From Propionibacteriales bacterium (GTDB lineage: Bacteria > Actinomycetota > Actinomycetes > Propionibacteriales > Nocardioidaceae), in contig JAPLCC010000047.1 in NCBI GenBank assembly GCA_026392415.1, positions 150,464 through 214,463 of the forward strand: DNA of 64,000 bases, given 5' to 3'. Position numbers and translations under genes: made by a program. Below, piece by piece: positions 1 to 8,135 of the stretch. Position 1 is the stretch's first letter; every line of letters starts with the position of its first letter. The notes below the pieces were generated by a model, which was given only the letters and a program-made list of their open reading frames with translations, did not search any database and was not told the DNA's origin.

Positions 1-545
1 ACCATGTCGAAGCCGGGCGTGAACGGGCCGAAGCCGTCCCGGGCGTCGGGGTCGTCGGAGAAGCCGACGATCGTGGTGGTGCGGCCGTGGAAGTTGCCGG
101 CGGCCACGATGATGCGGGCCCGGTCGGCGGCGACGCCCTTGACGTCGTAGCCCCACTTGCGCGAGACCTTGATCGCGGTCTCCACGGCCTCGGCGCCGGT
201 GTTCATCGGGAGCACCATGTCCTTGCCGCACAGGTCGCCCAGGGCGGCACAGAAGTCAGCGAACCGGTCGTGGACGAAGGCGCGGCTGGTCAGAGTGAGG
301 CGATGGAGCTGGCTGTGCGCGGCCGCCAGCAGTCGTGGGTGGCTGTGCCCGAAGTTGAGCGCGGAGTAGCCCGCGAGCAGGTCGAGGAAGCGGCGACCGT
401 CGACATCGGTCAGCCACGCACCCTCGGCATGGCTGAGCACCACGGGGAGCGGGTGGTAGTTGTGCGCTGTGCGGGACTCGGCCCGGGCCACCTCATCGGC
501 CGTCCGCCGAGGCGTGACGCCGGTTCGGTCGGTGGTGATGCTCAT
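1..545 (-). CDS. rocD: Ornithine aminotransferase, C-terminus beyond window
   Basis: Partial gene: the first 181 codons are present and the 3' part lies beyond base 1. The protein is a class III PLP-dependent aminotransferase, and the N-terminal block (NYHPLPVVL, residues 29-37) with MNTGAEAVETAIK at 114-126 is typical of ornithine–oxo-acid transaminases, which convert ornithine to glutamate semialdehyde in arginine catabolism. The catalytic lysine would lie outside the window. The ATG at 545 is preceded by GGAGGGAATTCC, a good ribosome-binding site. A perfect inverted repeat sits about 50 bases upstream. A different class III substrate is possible, but the ornithine-type motifs are strong. 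Confidence 0.85.
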   Translation of the reverse strand, partial: MSITTDRTGVTPRRTADEVARAESRTAHNYHPLPVVLSHAEGAWLTDVDGRRFLDLLAGYSALNFGHSHPRLLAAAHSQLHRLTLTSRAFVHDRFADFCAALGDLCGKDMVLPMNTGAEAVETAIKVSRKWGYDVKGVAADRARIIVAAGNFHGRTTTIVGFSDDPDARDGFGPFTPGFDM

Positions 546-596
546 GGAATTCCCTCCGCCACCGTGGGTGAACCGGAAGATCTCCGGCGGATTGCC

Positions 597-613
597 AGAT
601 TGTCGGACAATCT
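597..613. promoter_or_regulatory. GntR/FadR-type operator candidate upstream of rocD
   Basis: Perfect 8-bp inverted repeat with a 1-base centre, AGATTGTC-G-GACAATCT. The core TTGTCGGACAA fits the FadR-subfamily GntR consensus TNGTNNNACNA (family knowledge). It lies about 50 bp upstream of the aminotransferase start. No gntR gene is in the window, so the regulator is unknown. Confidence 0.5.
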
Positions 614-681
614 TCGTCCACTGTAACCCAGGCCACAGCGCATTTCCCACCAGCCACCCGGGACGGCGAATCAGGAGGGGG

Positions 682-1872
682 TCAGTCGACGAGAAGTGCC
701 TCCGCGCCGAGCCTGGCCTCGCCGTCGGCGATCAGGCGTCGGTAGGCCGCCTCGATGTCGTCGTGCCCGGGGTGCTTCGCGGCGAAGGCGAGCGCGTTGC
801 GGATGATGTTGAGCTCATTCACCGCATCGACGCCCTGGGAGGCCAGCAGGTCGACGTCGAGCGGCTGCGTGAAGGTCGGGAACCGGTCGAGTCGACCGAC
901 CAGCGTCAGCAGCGCCATCGTCCGCTGGCACTTCTTGCACGTGCCGCAGTTGGCCTCCTGGAAGCGCATGTAGCAGACCCGCAGGTAGCGCTGGGCCAGG
1001 GGCTCGTCGGCCAGCAGGGCGACCTTGTCCTGCCGGACGTGGTCCTCGCAGTGGTAGGCCACCTCCAGCCTGTCGCTGGTCCAGAGGGGGTCGATGACGG
1101 GGTGAGATCCCCATCCGACCTGGGGGGAGCGCACGTCGCTCGAGGGGATGAAGAGCTTCGAGATCACCGGTGAGAACAGGGTCCCGAGGCTGGCCAGGGT
1201 GGCGCCGTGGAGTTCGCGTCCCCACTTGGCGAGCTCGGCGTGGACGAGCACCTCGCGCAGGTTCGTGGTGGCAGTCAGGAGCTGCAGGTCGGTCTCGGCG
1301 GCGATGGCCTCGAGCGTGGCGGTGACCCGCTTGCGTTGGGGCCCCATCCTGCGTGGGATGTCGAGCCCGAAGGCGTACACGATCGCGCCGAGCTCGTCGC
1401 GCCGGTCGAGCAGGGTGTGGAAGGAGTCGACACCCCCGGTGAAGCAGGCCGCGGCGACCCGGTCGTCGCGACGGCTGGCCAGGCGGCCCGAGCCGGGGAC
1501 CCGGTCGATCAACCGCTCGACGCGGCCGGGCGCCGGCCGGTTCGACGGCGGGCACTTGATCCTGGTGCTGTCGCTCATCCGGTCGGGGAACCACGCGGCG
1601 TACGTCGACCGGATCTGGCGCAGCTTCGCGCGCCGGCCGGGAGAGATCGGGTCGGCCAGGCGGAGGTTCTCCCCGCGCCGCATCGCCACCAGCATCAGCG
1701 GCCCGACCCACAGGTCGCCCTTGTCGTACTCCAGGAAGGGGACGTCGTTGCGGGTGTCGAACCAGAGCCGATGGACGTCGTCACCGATCCTGACGCGTAC
1801 GAACGTCCTTCGGCGGCCATCGGGCAAGACTTTGTGGCGCGTCAGACCGACGCGCACAGCGGGGGGAGCCAT
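682..1872 (-). CDS. QueC-like PP-loop ATPase with zinc-site cysteines
   Basis: 396 aa. A PP-loop variant FTGGVDS occurs at 144-150 (usual form SGGxDS), implying ATP binding and adenylation or N-type ATPase chemistry. Cysteines 300, 309, 312 and 315 form C-x8-C-x2-C-x2-C, the same spacing as the zinc site of 7-cyano-7-deazaguanine synthase QueC. It is much longer than QueC (about 230 aa) because of a roughly 135-residue N-terminal domain I do not recognise. No queD, queE or folE neighbours exist, so a queuosine role is not supported. It is divergent from hrpA across a 101-bp gap. The substrate is unknown; such proteins are found in other nucleotide-modification and defence contexts. Confidence 0.6.
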   Translation of the reverse strand: MAPPAVRVGLTRHKVLPDGRRRTFVRVRIGDDVHRLWFDTRNDVPFLEYDKGDLWVGPLMLVAMRRGENLRLADPISPGRRAKLRQIRSTYAAWFPDRMSDSTRIKCPPSNRPAPGRVERLIDRVPGSGRLASRRDDRVAAACFTGGVDSFHTLLDRRDELGAIVYAFGLDIPRRMGPQRKRVTATLEAIAAETDLQLLTATTNLREVLVHAELAKWGRELHGATLASLGTLFSPVISKLFIPSSDVRSPQVGWGSHPVIDPLWTSDRLEVAYHCEDHVRQDKVALLADEPLAQRYLRVCYMRFQEANCGTCKKCQRTMALLTLVGRLDRFPTFTQPLDVDLLASQGVDAVNELNIIRNALAFAAKHPGHDDIEAAYRRLIADGEARLGAEALLVD

Positions 1873-1973
1873 GGGCGGGACGCTAGGCCACGGGCCGGCG
1901 CCTGTGGGTCGGGTCCGAGTTTTTCTTTACCCGATGGACCAAAGTTGCGGGCCGCCGGGAGAATGGGGTCGCT

Positions 1974-4900
1974 GTGGACATCACCTACCCGCCCGACCTG
2001 CCGGTCAGCGCCCGCCGCGAGGACATCGCCGCGGCGATCCGCGACCACCAGGTCGTGATCATCGCCGGCGAGACCGGCTCGGGGAAGACCACCCAATTGC
2101 CGAAGATCTGTCTCGAGCTCGGCCGCGGTCTCCCGGGACCGGACGGTCGGCCCCGGATGATCGGCCACACCCAGCCGCGCCGGATCGCGGCCCGTTCGGT
2201 CGCCGAGCGGATCTCCGAGGAGCTGGGCGTCGAGCTCGGCGACCTCGTCGGTTACCAGGTCCGGTTCACCGACCGGACCTCGAAGGCGAGCCGGGTCAAG
2301 CTGATGACCGACGGCATCCTGCTGGCCGAGCTGCAGCGTGACCGGATGCTGCGGCGCTACGACACGATCATCATCGACGAGGCCCACGAGCGCAGCCTCA
2401 ACATCGACTTCCTGCTCGGTTACCTGCGCCAGCTGCTGCCGAAGCGGCCCGACCTCAAGCTGATCATCACGTCGGCGACGATCGACGTCGACCGGTTCGC
2501 GACCCACTTCGACGCTCCGGTCATCGAGGTCTCGGGTCGCACCTACCCGGTCGAGGTCCGCTACCGGCCGCTCATCGAGGAGACGGGCGAGGACGAGGAC
2601 TCCGAGCGGTTCGCGCGTGATCCCACCGAGGCGATCGTCGATGCCGTCAAGGAGCTCTCCAGGGAGGGTCCCGGCGACGTCCTCGTCTTCCTGCCGGGGG
2701 AGCGGGAGATCCGCGACACCGCCGAAGCGCTGGGCCCGCTGGCCGAAGGGGTGCGCGGGGTCGACGTGCTCCCGCTCTACTCGCGGCTCTCGGCCGCCGA
2801 GCAGCACCGCGTCTTCGCCCCCGCCAACGGTTCGCGCCGTCGCGTCGTCCTGGCCACCAATGTCGCCGAGACCTCGCTGACCGTGCCGGGCATCCGGTAC
2901 GTCGTCGACACCGGCGTCGCACGGATCTCGCGCTACTCCGTGCGCACCAAGGTGCAGCGGCTGCCGATCGAGCCGATCAGCCAGGCCTCGGCCAACCAGC
3001 GCTCCGGTCGTTGTGGTCGGGTCGCGGCCGGCATCGCGATCCGCCTGTACGCCGAGGAGGACTTCGACGCGCGCCCGGAGTTCACCGATCCCGAGATCAT
3101 CCGCACCAACCTGGCCTCCGTCATCCTCCAGATGACTTCGCTCGGGCTCGGTGACATCGCGCGGTTCCCGTTCGTGGAGCCACCCGACCGGCGCAACATC
3201 CAGGCGGGCGTGCAGCTGCTCGAGGAACTGGGTGCCGTGTCCGGGACGGGCGAGCTGACCAAGATCGGTCGGCGCCTCGCCCGGCTCCCGATCGATCCGC
3301 GCCTGGGCCGCATGCTGCTGGAGGCCGAGCGGCTCGGCTGCGTCGGCGACGTCCTCGTCATCGTGGCCGCCCTGTCGTTGCAGGACCCGCGCGAGCGCCC
3401 CGGTGCGGACCGCCCGAAGGAACAGGCGCAGGCCGACCAGTTCCACGCCCGGTTCAAGGCCGACGGCTCGGACTTCCTCACCCTGCTCAACCTGTGGCGC
3501 CACGTGCGCGAGCAGCAGAAGGAGCTGTCGGGCAGTGCCTTCCGGCGGATGTGCAAGCGGGAGTTCCTCAACTACCTCCGCGTCCGCGAGTGGCAGGAGT
3601 TCGTCAGCCAGCTGCGGCAGGTGGCCAAGGAGATCGGCGTACGGACCGAGGCCGCGGCCGGCACCGGCGACCCCGACGCCGATGGCATCCACCAGGCGCT
3701 GCTCTCCGGCCTGCTCTCCCACGTCGGGCTGCTCGAGGAGCGGGTCTCGACGGGCTCGAACAACGGTGGGGCGCCGGGCTCTCGCGCCTCGAAGGACCGA
3801 CGGCCCGGCCCGCGGGAGTACCTCGGCGCCCGCGGCGCGAAGTTCGCCATCTTCCCCGGGAGTGGCCTGGCCCGGAAGAACCCGCAGTTCCTGATGGCCG
3901 GCGAGCTCGTCGAGACCGGACGCCTGTGGGCTCGCCAGAACGCCGAGATCAGGCCGGAGTGGGCCGAGCGGCTGGGCGAGCACCTGGTGAAGCGGACCTA
4001 CTCCGAGCCGCACTGGTCGCGCAAGCGGCAGTCCGTGATGGCCCGCGAGCGGGTCACGCTGTACGGCGTCCCGCTGGTCACCGATCGCGCCATCAGCTAC
4101 GGACGTGTCGATCCCGTGCTGTCCCGGGAGCTCTTCATCCGGCACGCCCTCGTCTACGGCGAGTGGGACACCCGGCACCGTTTCTTCCAGCACAACCGCA
4201 AGCTCCTCGCCGAGGCCGAGGAGCTCGAGCACCGGGCCCGTCGCCGCGACCTCGTCGTCGACGAGCACACGCTCTTCGACTTCTACGACGCGCGTGTCGG
4301 TGAGGGCGTCGTCAGCGGCGCGCACTTCGACCGCTGGTGGCGCGATGCCCGCAAGGGCGACCAGGACCTGCTGACCTTCGACCCCGCGATGCTCACCCAC
4401 GACACGGCCGAGGAGGTCCGCGAGGCGGACTACCCGGAGGAGTGGTCGGCCGGCGGCGGACTGACCTTCCCGATCAGCTATCACTTCGAGCCGGGTGCGA
4501 AGGACGACGGCCTGACCATCGACATCCCGGTGTCGACGCTCAACCGGGTCGATGACGACGACTTCTCCTGGATCGTCCCCGGCCTGCGCGAGGAGCTGGT
4601 GACCGAGCTGATCCGCGGCCTGCCGAAGGTGCTGCGGGTCAACTTCGTCCCCGCGCCCAACACGGCACGGGAGTTCCTGGCCGCCGTACCCGCGGGGGAG
4701 GAGGCGCTGCTCGTGGCCCTCGAGCGCCACCTCCGATCGACGACGGGCGTCCACGTGCCCCGCGAGGCCTGGAACCTCGCCGGCCTGGCGCCGCACCTGC
4801 AGCCCAGCTATCGGGTCGTCGACGAGGCCGGTCGGGTGCAGGGCCGCGGCAAGTCGCTGGCCGAGCTCAAGGCGCCGCTCCAACCCCAGTTCGACAAGGC

Positions 4901-5804
4901 GATGGCGGCCGTCGCGTCCGACTCGGGCGTCGCCCGCACGGGCGAGACGACCTGGGTGTTCGACGAGATCGCCGCCACCGCGACCTGGACCCGTGCCGGC
5001 CACGAGGTCGAGGCCTTTCCCGGACTGGTCGACGAAGGGACGACGGTCGGCCTCCAGGTGTTCGGCTCCGCCGACGAACGGGACGCTCGCCACCGACTCG
5101 GCGTGATCCGACTGCTGCTCCTCGGGCTCGGGACCAAGCCGCTTTCCGGCATCGTCGACGGGCTGAGCAACGCCGAGAAGCTCGGCCTCGCCGGCACGCC
5201 GTACTCCGGGGTGCCGGCACTGCTCGCCGACTGCCTGCGCGCCGTCGTCGTCGACGCAGTGGACACGGCGGACACCGTCCGCACCCAGCAGCAGTACGAC
5301 GACCTGCTGGCCACGCTCCGCACGAGCGCCGCGCCCGGAGTCCGCCAGGTCCTGGCCGAGCTGCTGCGCGTGCTGGAGTCCTGGCGCGAGGTGGAGCGGC
5401 TGCTCAGTGGGCGCGCCGACATGTCGATGCTGCCCGCGCTGACGGACCTCAAGGGACAGCTGGCGCGACTCGTCCACGACGGGTTCATCGGCGAGGCCGG
5501 GGCAGCCCGGCTCCGCCGCTACCGCACCTGGCTCGGGGCCATGCGTGAGCGTCGGCAGGCTCTCGAATCCGGTGGGCCGGCCGCGCTGGGTCGCGACCGT
5601 CAGCGGCTCGACCTGGTCCAGCCGCTCCAGGAGGCCTGGCTCGCACGGATCACCGCGCTGCCGGAGGGCCGGCCGCCCGGTGCCGGCCTGCGGGCGATCG
5701 GCTGGATGCTCGAGGAGTACCGCGTCTCGCTGTGGGCCCAGCACCTCGGCACCGACGGTCCCGTGTCCGACGTACGGCTGCGCAAGGCGTTCGACGCGCT
5801 CTGA
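1974..5804 (+). CDS. hrpA: ATP-dependent RNA helicase HrpA (DEAH box)
   Basis: 1276 aa, the usual HrpA length of about 1300. Superfamily 2 helicase motifs are in order: Walker A GETGSGKT (32-39), DEAH (135-138), SAT (167-169), and motif VI QRSGRCGR near 340. These are followed by the helicase-associated and OB-fold regions and the long C-terminal domain found only in HrpA. The family unwinds RNA and has been linked to ribosome rescue and mRNA processing. The GTG start at 1974 gives an N-terminus right at the helicase core. A long open frame on the opposite strand inside it is a codon-bias shadow. Confidence 0.93.
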   Translation: MDITYPPDLPVSARREDIAAAIRDHQVVIIAGETGSGKTTQLPKICLELGRGLPGPDGRPRMIGHTQPRRIAARSVAERISEELGVELGDLVGYQVRFTDRTSKASRVKLMTDGILLAELQRDRMLRRYDTIIIDEAHERSLNIDFLLGYLRQLLPKRPDLKLIITSATIDVDRFATHFDAPVIEVSGRTYPVEVRYRPLIEETGEDEDSERFARDPTEAIVDAVKELSREGPGDVLVFLPGEREIRDTAEALGPLAEGVRGVDVLPLYSRLSAAEQHRVFAPANGSRRRVVLATNVAETSLTVPGIRYVVDTGVARISRYSVRTKVQRLPIEPISQASANQRSGRCGRVAAGIAIRLYAEEDFDARPEFTDPEIIRTNLASVILQMTSLGLGDIARFPFVEPPDRRNIQAGVQLLEELGAVSGTGELTKIGRRLARLPIDPRLGRMLLEAERLGCVGDVLVIVAALSLQDPRERPGADRPKEQAQADQFHARFKADGSDFLTLLNLWRHVREQQKELSGSAFRRMCKREFLNYLRVREWQEFVSQLRQVAKEIGVRTEAAAGTGDPDADGIHQALLSGLLSHVGLLEERVSTGSNNGGAPGSRASKDRRPGPREYLGARGAKFAIFPGSGLARKNPQFLMAGELVETGRLWARQNAEIRPEWAERLGEHLVKRTYSEPHWSRKRQSVMARERVTLYGVPLVTDRAISYGRVDPVLSRELFIRHALVYGEWDTRHRFFQHNRKLLAEAEELEHRARRRDLVVDEHTLFDFYDARVGEGVVSGAHFDRWWRDARKGDQDLLTFDPAMLTHDTAEEVREADYPEEWSAGGGLTFPISYHFEPGAKDDGLTIDIPVSTLNRVDDDDFSWIVPGLREELVTELIRGLPKVLRVNFVPAPNTAREFLAAVPAGEEALLVALERHLRSTTGVHVPREAWNLAGLAPHLQPSYRVVDEAGRVQGRGKSLAELKAPLQPQFDKAMAAVASDSGVARTGETTWVFDEIAATATWTRAGHEVEAFPGLVDEGTTVGLQVFGSADERDARHRLGVIRLLLLGLGTKPLSGIVDGLSNAEKLGLAGTPYSGVPALLADCLRAVVVDAVDTADTVRTQQQYDDLLATLRTSAAPGVRQVLAELLRVLESWREVERLLSGRADMSMLPALTDLKGQLARLVHDGFIGEAGAARLRRYRTWLGAMRERRQALESGGPAALGRDRQRLDLVQPLQEAWLARITALPEGRPPGAGLRAIGWMLEEYRVSLWAQHLGTDGPVSDVRLRKAFDAL

Positions 5805-5838
5805 CGCTCGACGACCTCGTGAGGCCTACGCTGGTGCC

Positions 5839-6438
5839 GTGTCCGAACCCCGTCCGCACCACCGCCCCGCACCACGGGAGGCTGCGTTCTTCGAGGAGCA
5901 CGCCGACGGCGCCGACCCCGCTCTCGTGACGGAAGCGGCGGAGCGGGCCGCCGTACTCCTGGTGCGCGGAGCGCACGACAGCACCGACGCCGACGTCGCC
6001 GAGCGGTTGATCCACCTCGCCGACACCGAAGGCATCGAGGCGATCGCCCAGGTCTGGTCGCACGCGTCGGCCGACTCGCTGTCCGGTTGCCTGTGGCGCC
6101 TCTACCTCCTCCGGTCGTGGGTGTACGCCGACCCGGTCGGCGTGGCCCGCCAGTTCGAGGCCGGTCGGGCCCGGGCCGAGTTCGCCCGCGTCGTCGCAGG
6201 CGTCGCCGATCCGCCGGGGCCCGACGAGCTGAGGCGGATGATCGACGAGGTGCTGCGCGGCATCGCCGACGGTGAGTTCGCCGACGTCCTGTTCCGCGCC
6301 GCGGCATTCGCCCGGGTCGTCGCTGCAGGGCGGGCCGCGCTGAGCGAGGTCCCCGACGTCGACGTGCGCCGGATGCTGGCGCTGGCCGAGCAGCTCGAAG
6401 CCGCCGGCCACGTCGAACTGGCGCGTGGACTGGGCTGA
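5839..6438 (+). CDS. Conserved actinobacterial hypothetical protein
   Basis: 199 aa, acidic, apparently all-helical and soluble; no signal peptide, membrane segment or catalytic motif that I can name. The GTG at 5839 was chosen because it follows hrpA by 34 bp and begins the protein-like sequence VSEPRPHHRP; upstream in-frame codons overlap hrpA. A Ser/Trp/Leu-rich stretch (SLSGCLWRLYLL, roughly residues 80-91) is the most hydrophobic part. It may be co-transcribed with hrpA. Function unknown. Confidence 0.7.
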   Translation: MSEPRPHHRPAPREAAFFEEHADGADPALVTEAAERAAVLLVRGAHDSTDADVAERLIHLADTEGIEAIAQVWSHASADSLSGCLWRLYLLRSWVYADPVGVARQFEAGRARAEFARVVAGVADPPGPDELRRMIDEVLRGIADGEFADVLFRAAAFARVVAAGRAALSEVPDVDVRRMLALAEQLEAAGHVELARGLG

Positions 6439-6528
6439 GGCGACTACTGAGTCGACTGGCCGAGCGCGTCTTCGGTGCCAGATGGGCAGCAAGCTGCCGG
6501 AGATCCCCTCTCGCCGCGCTGCCGGCAC

Positions 6529-6534
6529 TACAAT
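6529..6534 (+). promoter_or_regulatory. -10 element candidate (TACAAT)
   Basis: TACAAT fits the actinobacterial TANNNT -10 pattern. Transcription would begin near 6541, exactly where the folded region at 6542-6631 begins. No clear -35 hexamer is visible. Inferred from spacing only. Confidence 0.4.
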
Positions 6535-6541
6535 GGGAATT

Positions 6542-6631
6542 GAGCACGCCGGGTCGCGGCAGCCCCGGGTCCCAAGAACAAGCCGCTACGAGCGGCCCTG
6601 CGCCGTGAGGCGCTCCCGGCCCGGTGTGCTC
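6542..6631 (+). ncRNA. Structured RNA or 5' leader candidate
   Basis: A 90-nt segment closes on itself through 15 continuous pairs, 6542-6556 with 6617-6631 (13 Watson-Crick, 2 G-U). Inside are two compact hairpins: GCCGCT-ACG-AGCGGC (6582-6596) and GCGCC-GTGA-GGCGC (6600-6613), the latter with a GNRA-like GUGA loop. The result is a multibranch junction with an A-rich linker (CCAAGAACAA). It lies 52 bp upstream of the solute-binding-protein start. It lacks the conserved SRP-RNA tip, a tRNA T-arm and riboswitch motifs I know. It could be an independent small RNA or a leader for the downstream gene. Confidence 0.5.
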
Positions 6632-6683
6632 GATCTCCGCGGGTAGGGTGACCACGTTTGCTGGGGACACAGTAAGGACGAGA

Positions 6684-8135
6684 ATGACGCGCGTGAGTCG
6701 CTTCGACTGGCGGACCGGTGCCGTTGTCGGCGTCGTGGCCCTGGCCGTGCTGATCGGGATGCTGGTCCTGGCCAGCGGCACCGAGGAGAAGAAGCCCGCT
6801 CCCGCCGGTGCGACCTCGCCGACGCTGACGGACCTCGACTTCGCGGTCTGGGGCAGCAAGGCGGAGGTCGCCGCCTACCAGAGCGTGGTCGACGACTACA
6901 ACGCCAGCAGCAAGGACACGACGGTCACGTTGACCTCGTGGCCCGACGCCGCGGCGATGGTGGCCGACCTGCGCAGCGGGACGGCCAAGCCGGACCTCTA
7001 CCTCCTGCCGCGCAGCGAGCTGGCCTGGACGATCGCGGAGAAGCGCAACCGTCCGCTGCTCGACCTCCTCAACGAGCGCGAGATCCCGATCGGTGACGAC
7101 TTCGCGCGCGACGCCGTCGATGCCTTCTCTGCCGACGACGACCTGCAGTGCATGCCGTACACGACCTCACCGATGGTCATCTACTACAACACCGACCTCG
7201 TCGACTTCGAGGAGATGGCGGCCGAGGGCCTGCCGACGCCCAACGAGGACCACTCGGGGTGGAACTTCGCTGAGTTCCGCGCGGCTGCCGAGTTCGCGAG
7301 CCGGCCTCGGGCCAAGACTCGAGGCGTCTACATCGAGCCCACGCTGCGGGGGCTGGCCCCGTTCATCTACTCCGGTGGCGGCAAGGTCTTCGACGACGAG
7401 AACGAGCCGAAGAGCCTGGCCCTCGGCGAGGACGACTCCACCGATGCCCTGCGCCAGACCCTCGAGCTGCTCAGGGACCCCCGGCTGACGCTGAGCAACA
7501 AGCAGTTGCAGCAGCGTTCAGCGATCGAGTGGTTCGAGAGCGGTCGCCTCGCGATGATCGCCGGGTTCCGCGGCCTGACACCACAGTTGCGTGAGACCGA
7601 AGGCCTCAACTTCGACGTGATGCCGATGCCGTCGCTCGGAGCCAACCACACGGTGGGTGAGCTGAACGGCATCTGCCTGGCGTCGGGCCGACAGGCCCGT
7701 GCAGAGGCCTCGGCCAACTTCCTCACCTACCTCGTCAGTGACGAGGCGGTGGCCCGGGTCGCCGAGACCGGCTACATCCAGCCGACCAAGCTGACGGTGG
7801 CGTTCTCGGCGGACTTCCTGCAGCCCAACCTGGCCCCCGAACACGCCATGGTGTTCAACGACGTCGTGCGCTCGATCGTGTTGCCGCCACTGATGCAGCA
7901 GGGTGACGAGCTGCAGGCGCTGATCACACCCGACATGAAGGCGCTGTTGACCAACCCGGTGCTCACGGACCTGCAGGAGGAGCTGCGCGCGATCGACGAG
8001 AAGTCGCGCGCGCTGCTCGACCCGGACTACGAGCCGGAGGACGAGCCTTCGGACGACCCGTCGGCCGCGGATTCCTCGTCGGGCTCTGCGTCGTCGCCGT
8101 CGGAGTCGGCCACCGACGACCGCAGTCGCGACTGA
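6684..8135 (+). CDS. Extracellular solute-binding protein, family 1
   Basis: 483 aa. An N-terminal hydrophobic segment (about 13-30, AVVGVVALAVLIGMLVLASG) acts as an uncleaved anchor or signal; no lipobox is seen. The rest is a two-lobe ABC-type sugar-binding fold: an early AVWGS strand, DLYLLPRSE and the interlobe NTDLVDFEEM region. The last 35 residues are an acidic Ser-rich tail. The ATG at 6684 follows AAGGACGAGA, a good ribosome-binding site. No permease or ATPase genes are adjacent, so any transporter partner is elsewhere. The 3' end overlaps the convergent RNase D gene by 109 bp. Confidence 0.8.
   Translation: MTRVSRFDWRTGAVVGVVALAVLIGMLVLASGTEEKKPAPAGATSPTLTDLDFAVWGSKAEVAAYQSVVDDYNASSKDTTVTLTSWPDAAAMVADLRSGTAKPDLYLLPRSELAWTIAEKRNRPLLDLLNEREIPIGDDFARDAVDAFSADDDLQCMPYTTSPMVIYYNTDLVDFEEMAAEGLPTPNEDHSGWNFAEFRAAAEFASRPRAKTRGVYIEPTLRGLAPFIYSGGGKVFDDENEPKSLALGEDDSTDALRQTLELLRDPRLTLSNKQLQQRSAIEWFESGRLAMIAGFRGLTPQLRETEGLNFDVMPMPSLGANHTVGELNGICLASGRQARAEASANFLTYLVSDEAVARVAETGYIQPTKLTVAFSADFLQPNLAPEHAMVFNDVVRSIVLPPLMQQGDELQALITPDMKALLTNPVLTDLQEELRAIDEKSRALLDPDYEPEDEPSDDPSAADSSSGSASSPSESATDDRSRD

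Noticed and set aside
1842..5744. Very long minus-strand open frame (1300 codons) opposite hrpA
   Set aside because: Sequence is a shadow of hrpA codon bias, with no protein-like motifs, and hrpA has full helicase motifs.
6542..6631. SRP RNA, tRNA or c-di-AMP riboswitch assignment
   Set aside because: None of the required conserved segments (SRP apical loop, T-arm, ydaO core) is present; left as unassigned structured RNA.
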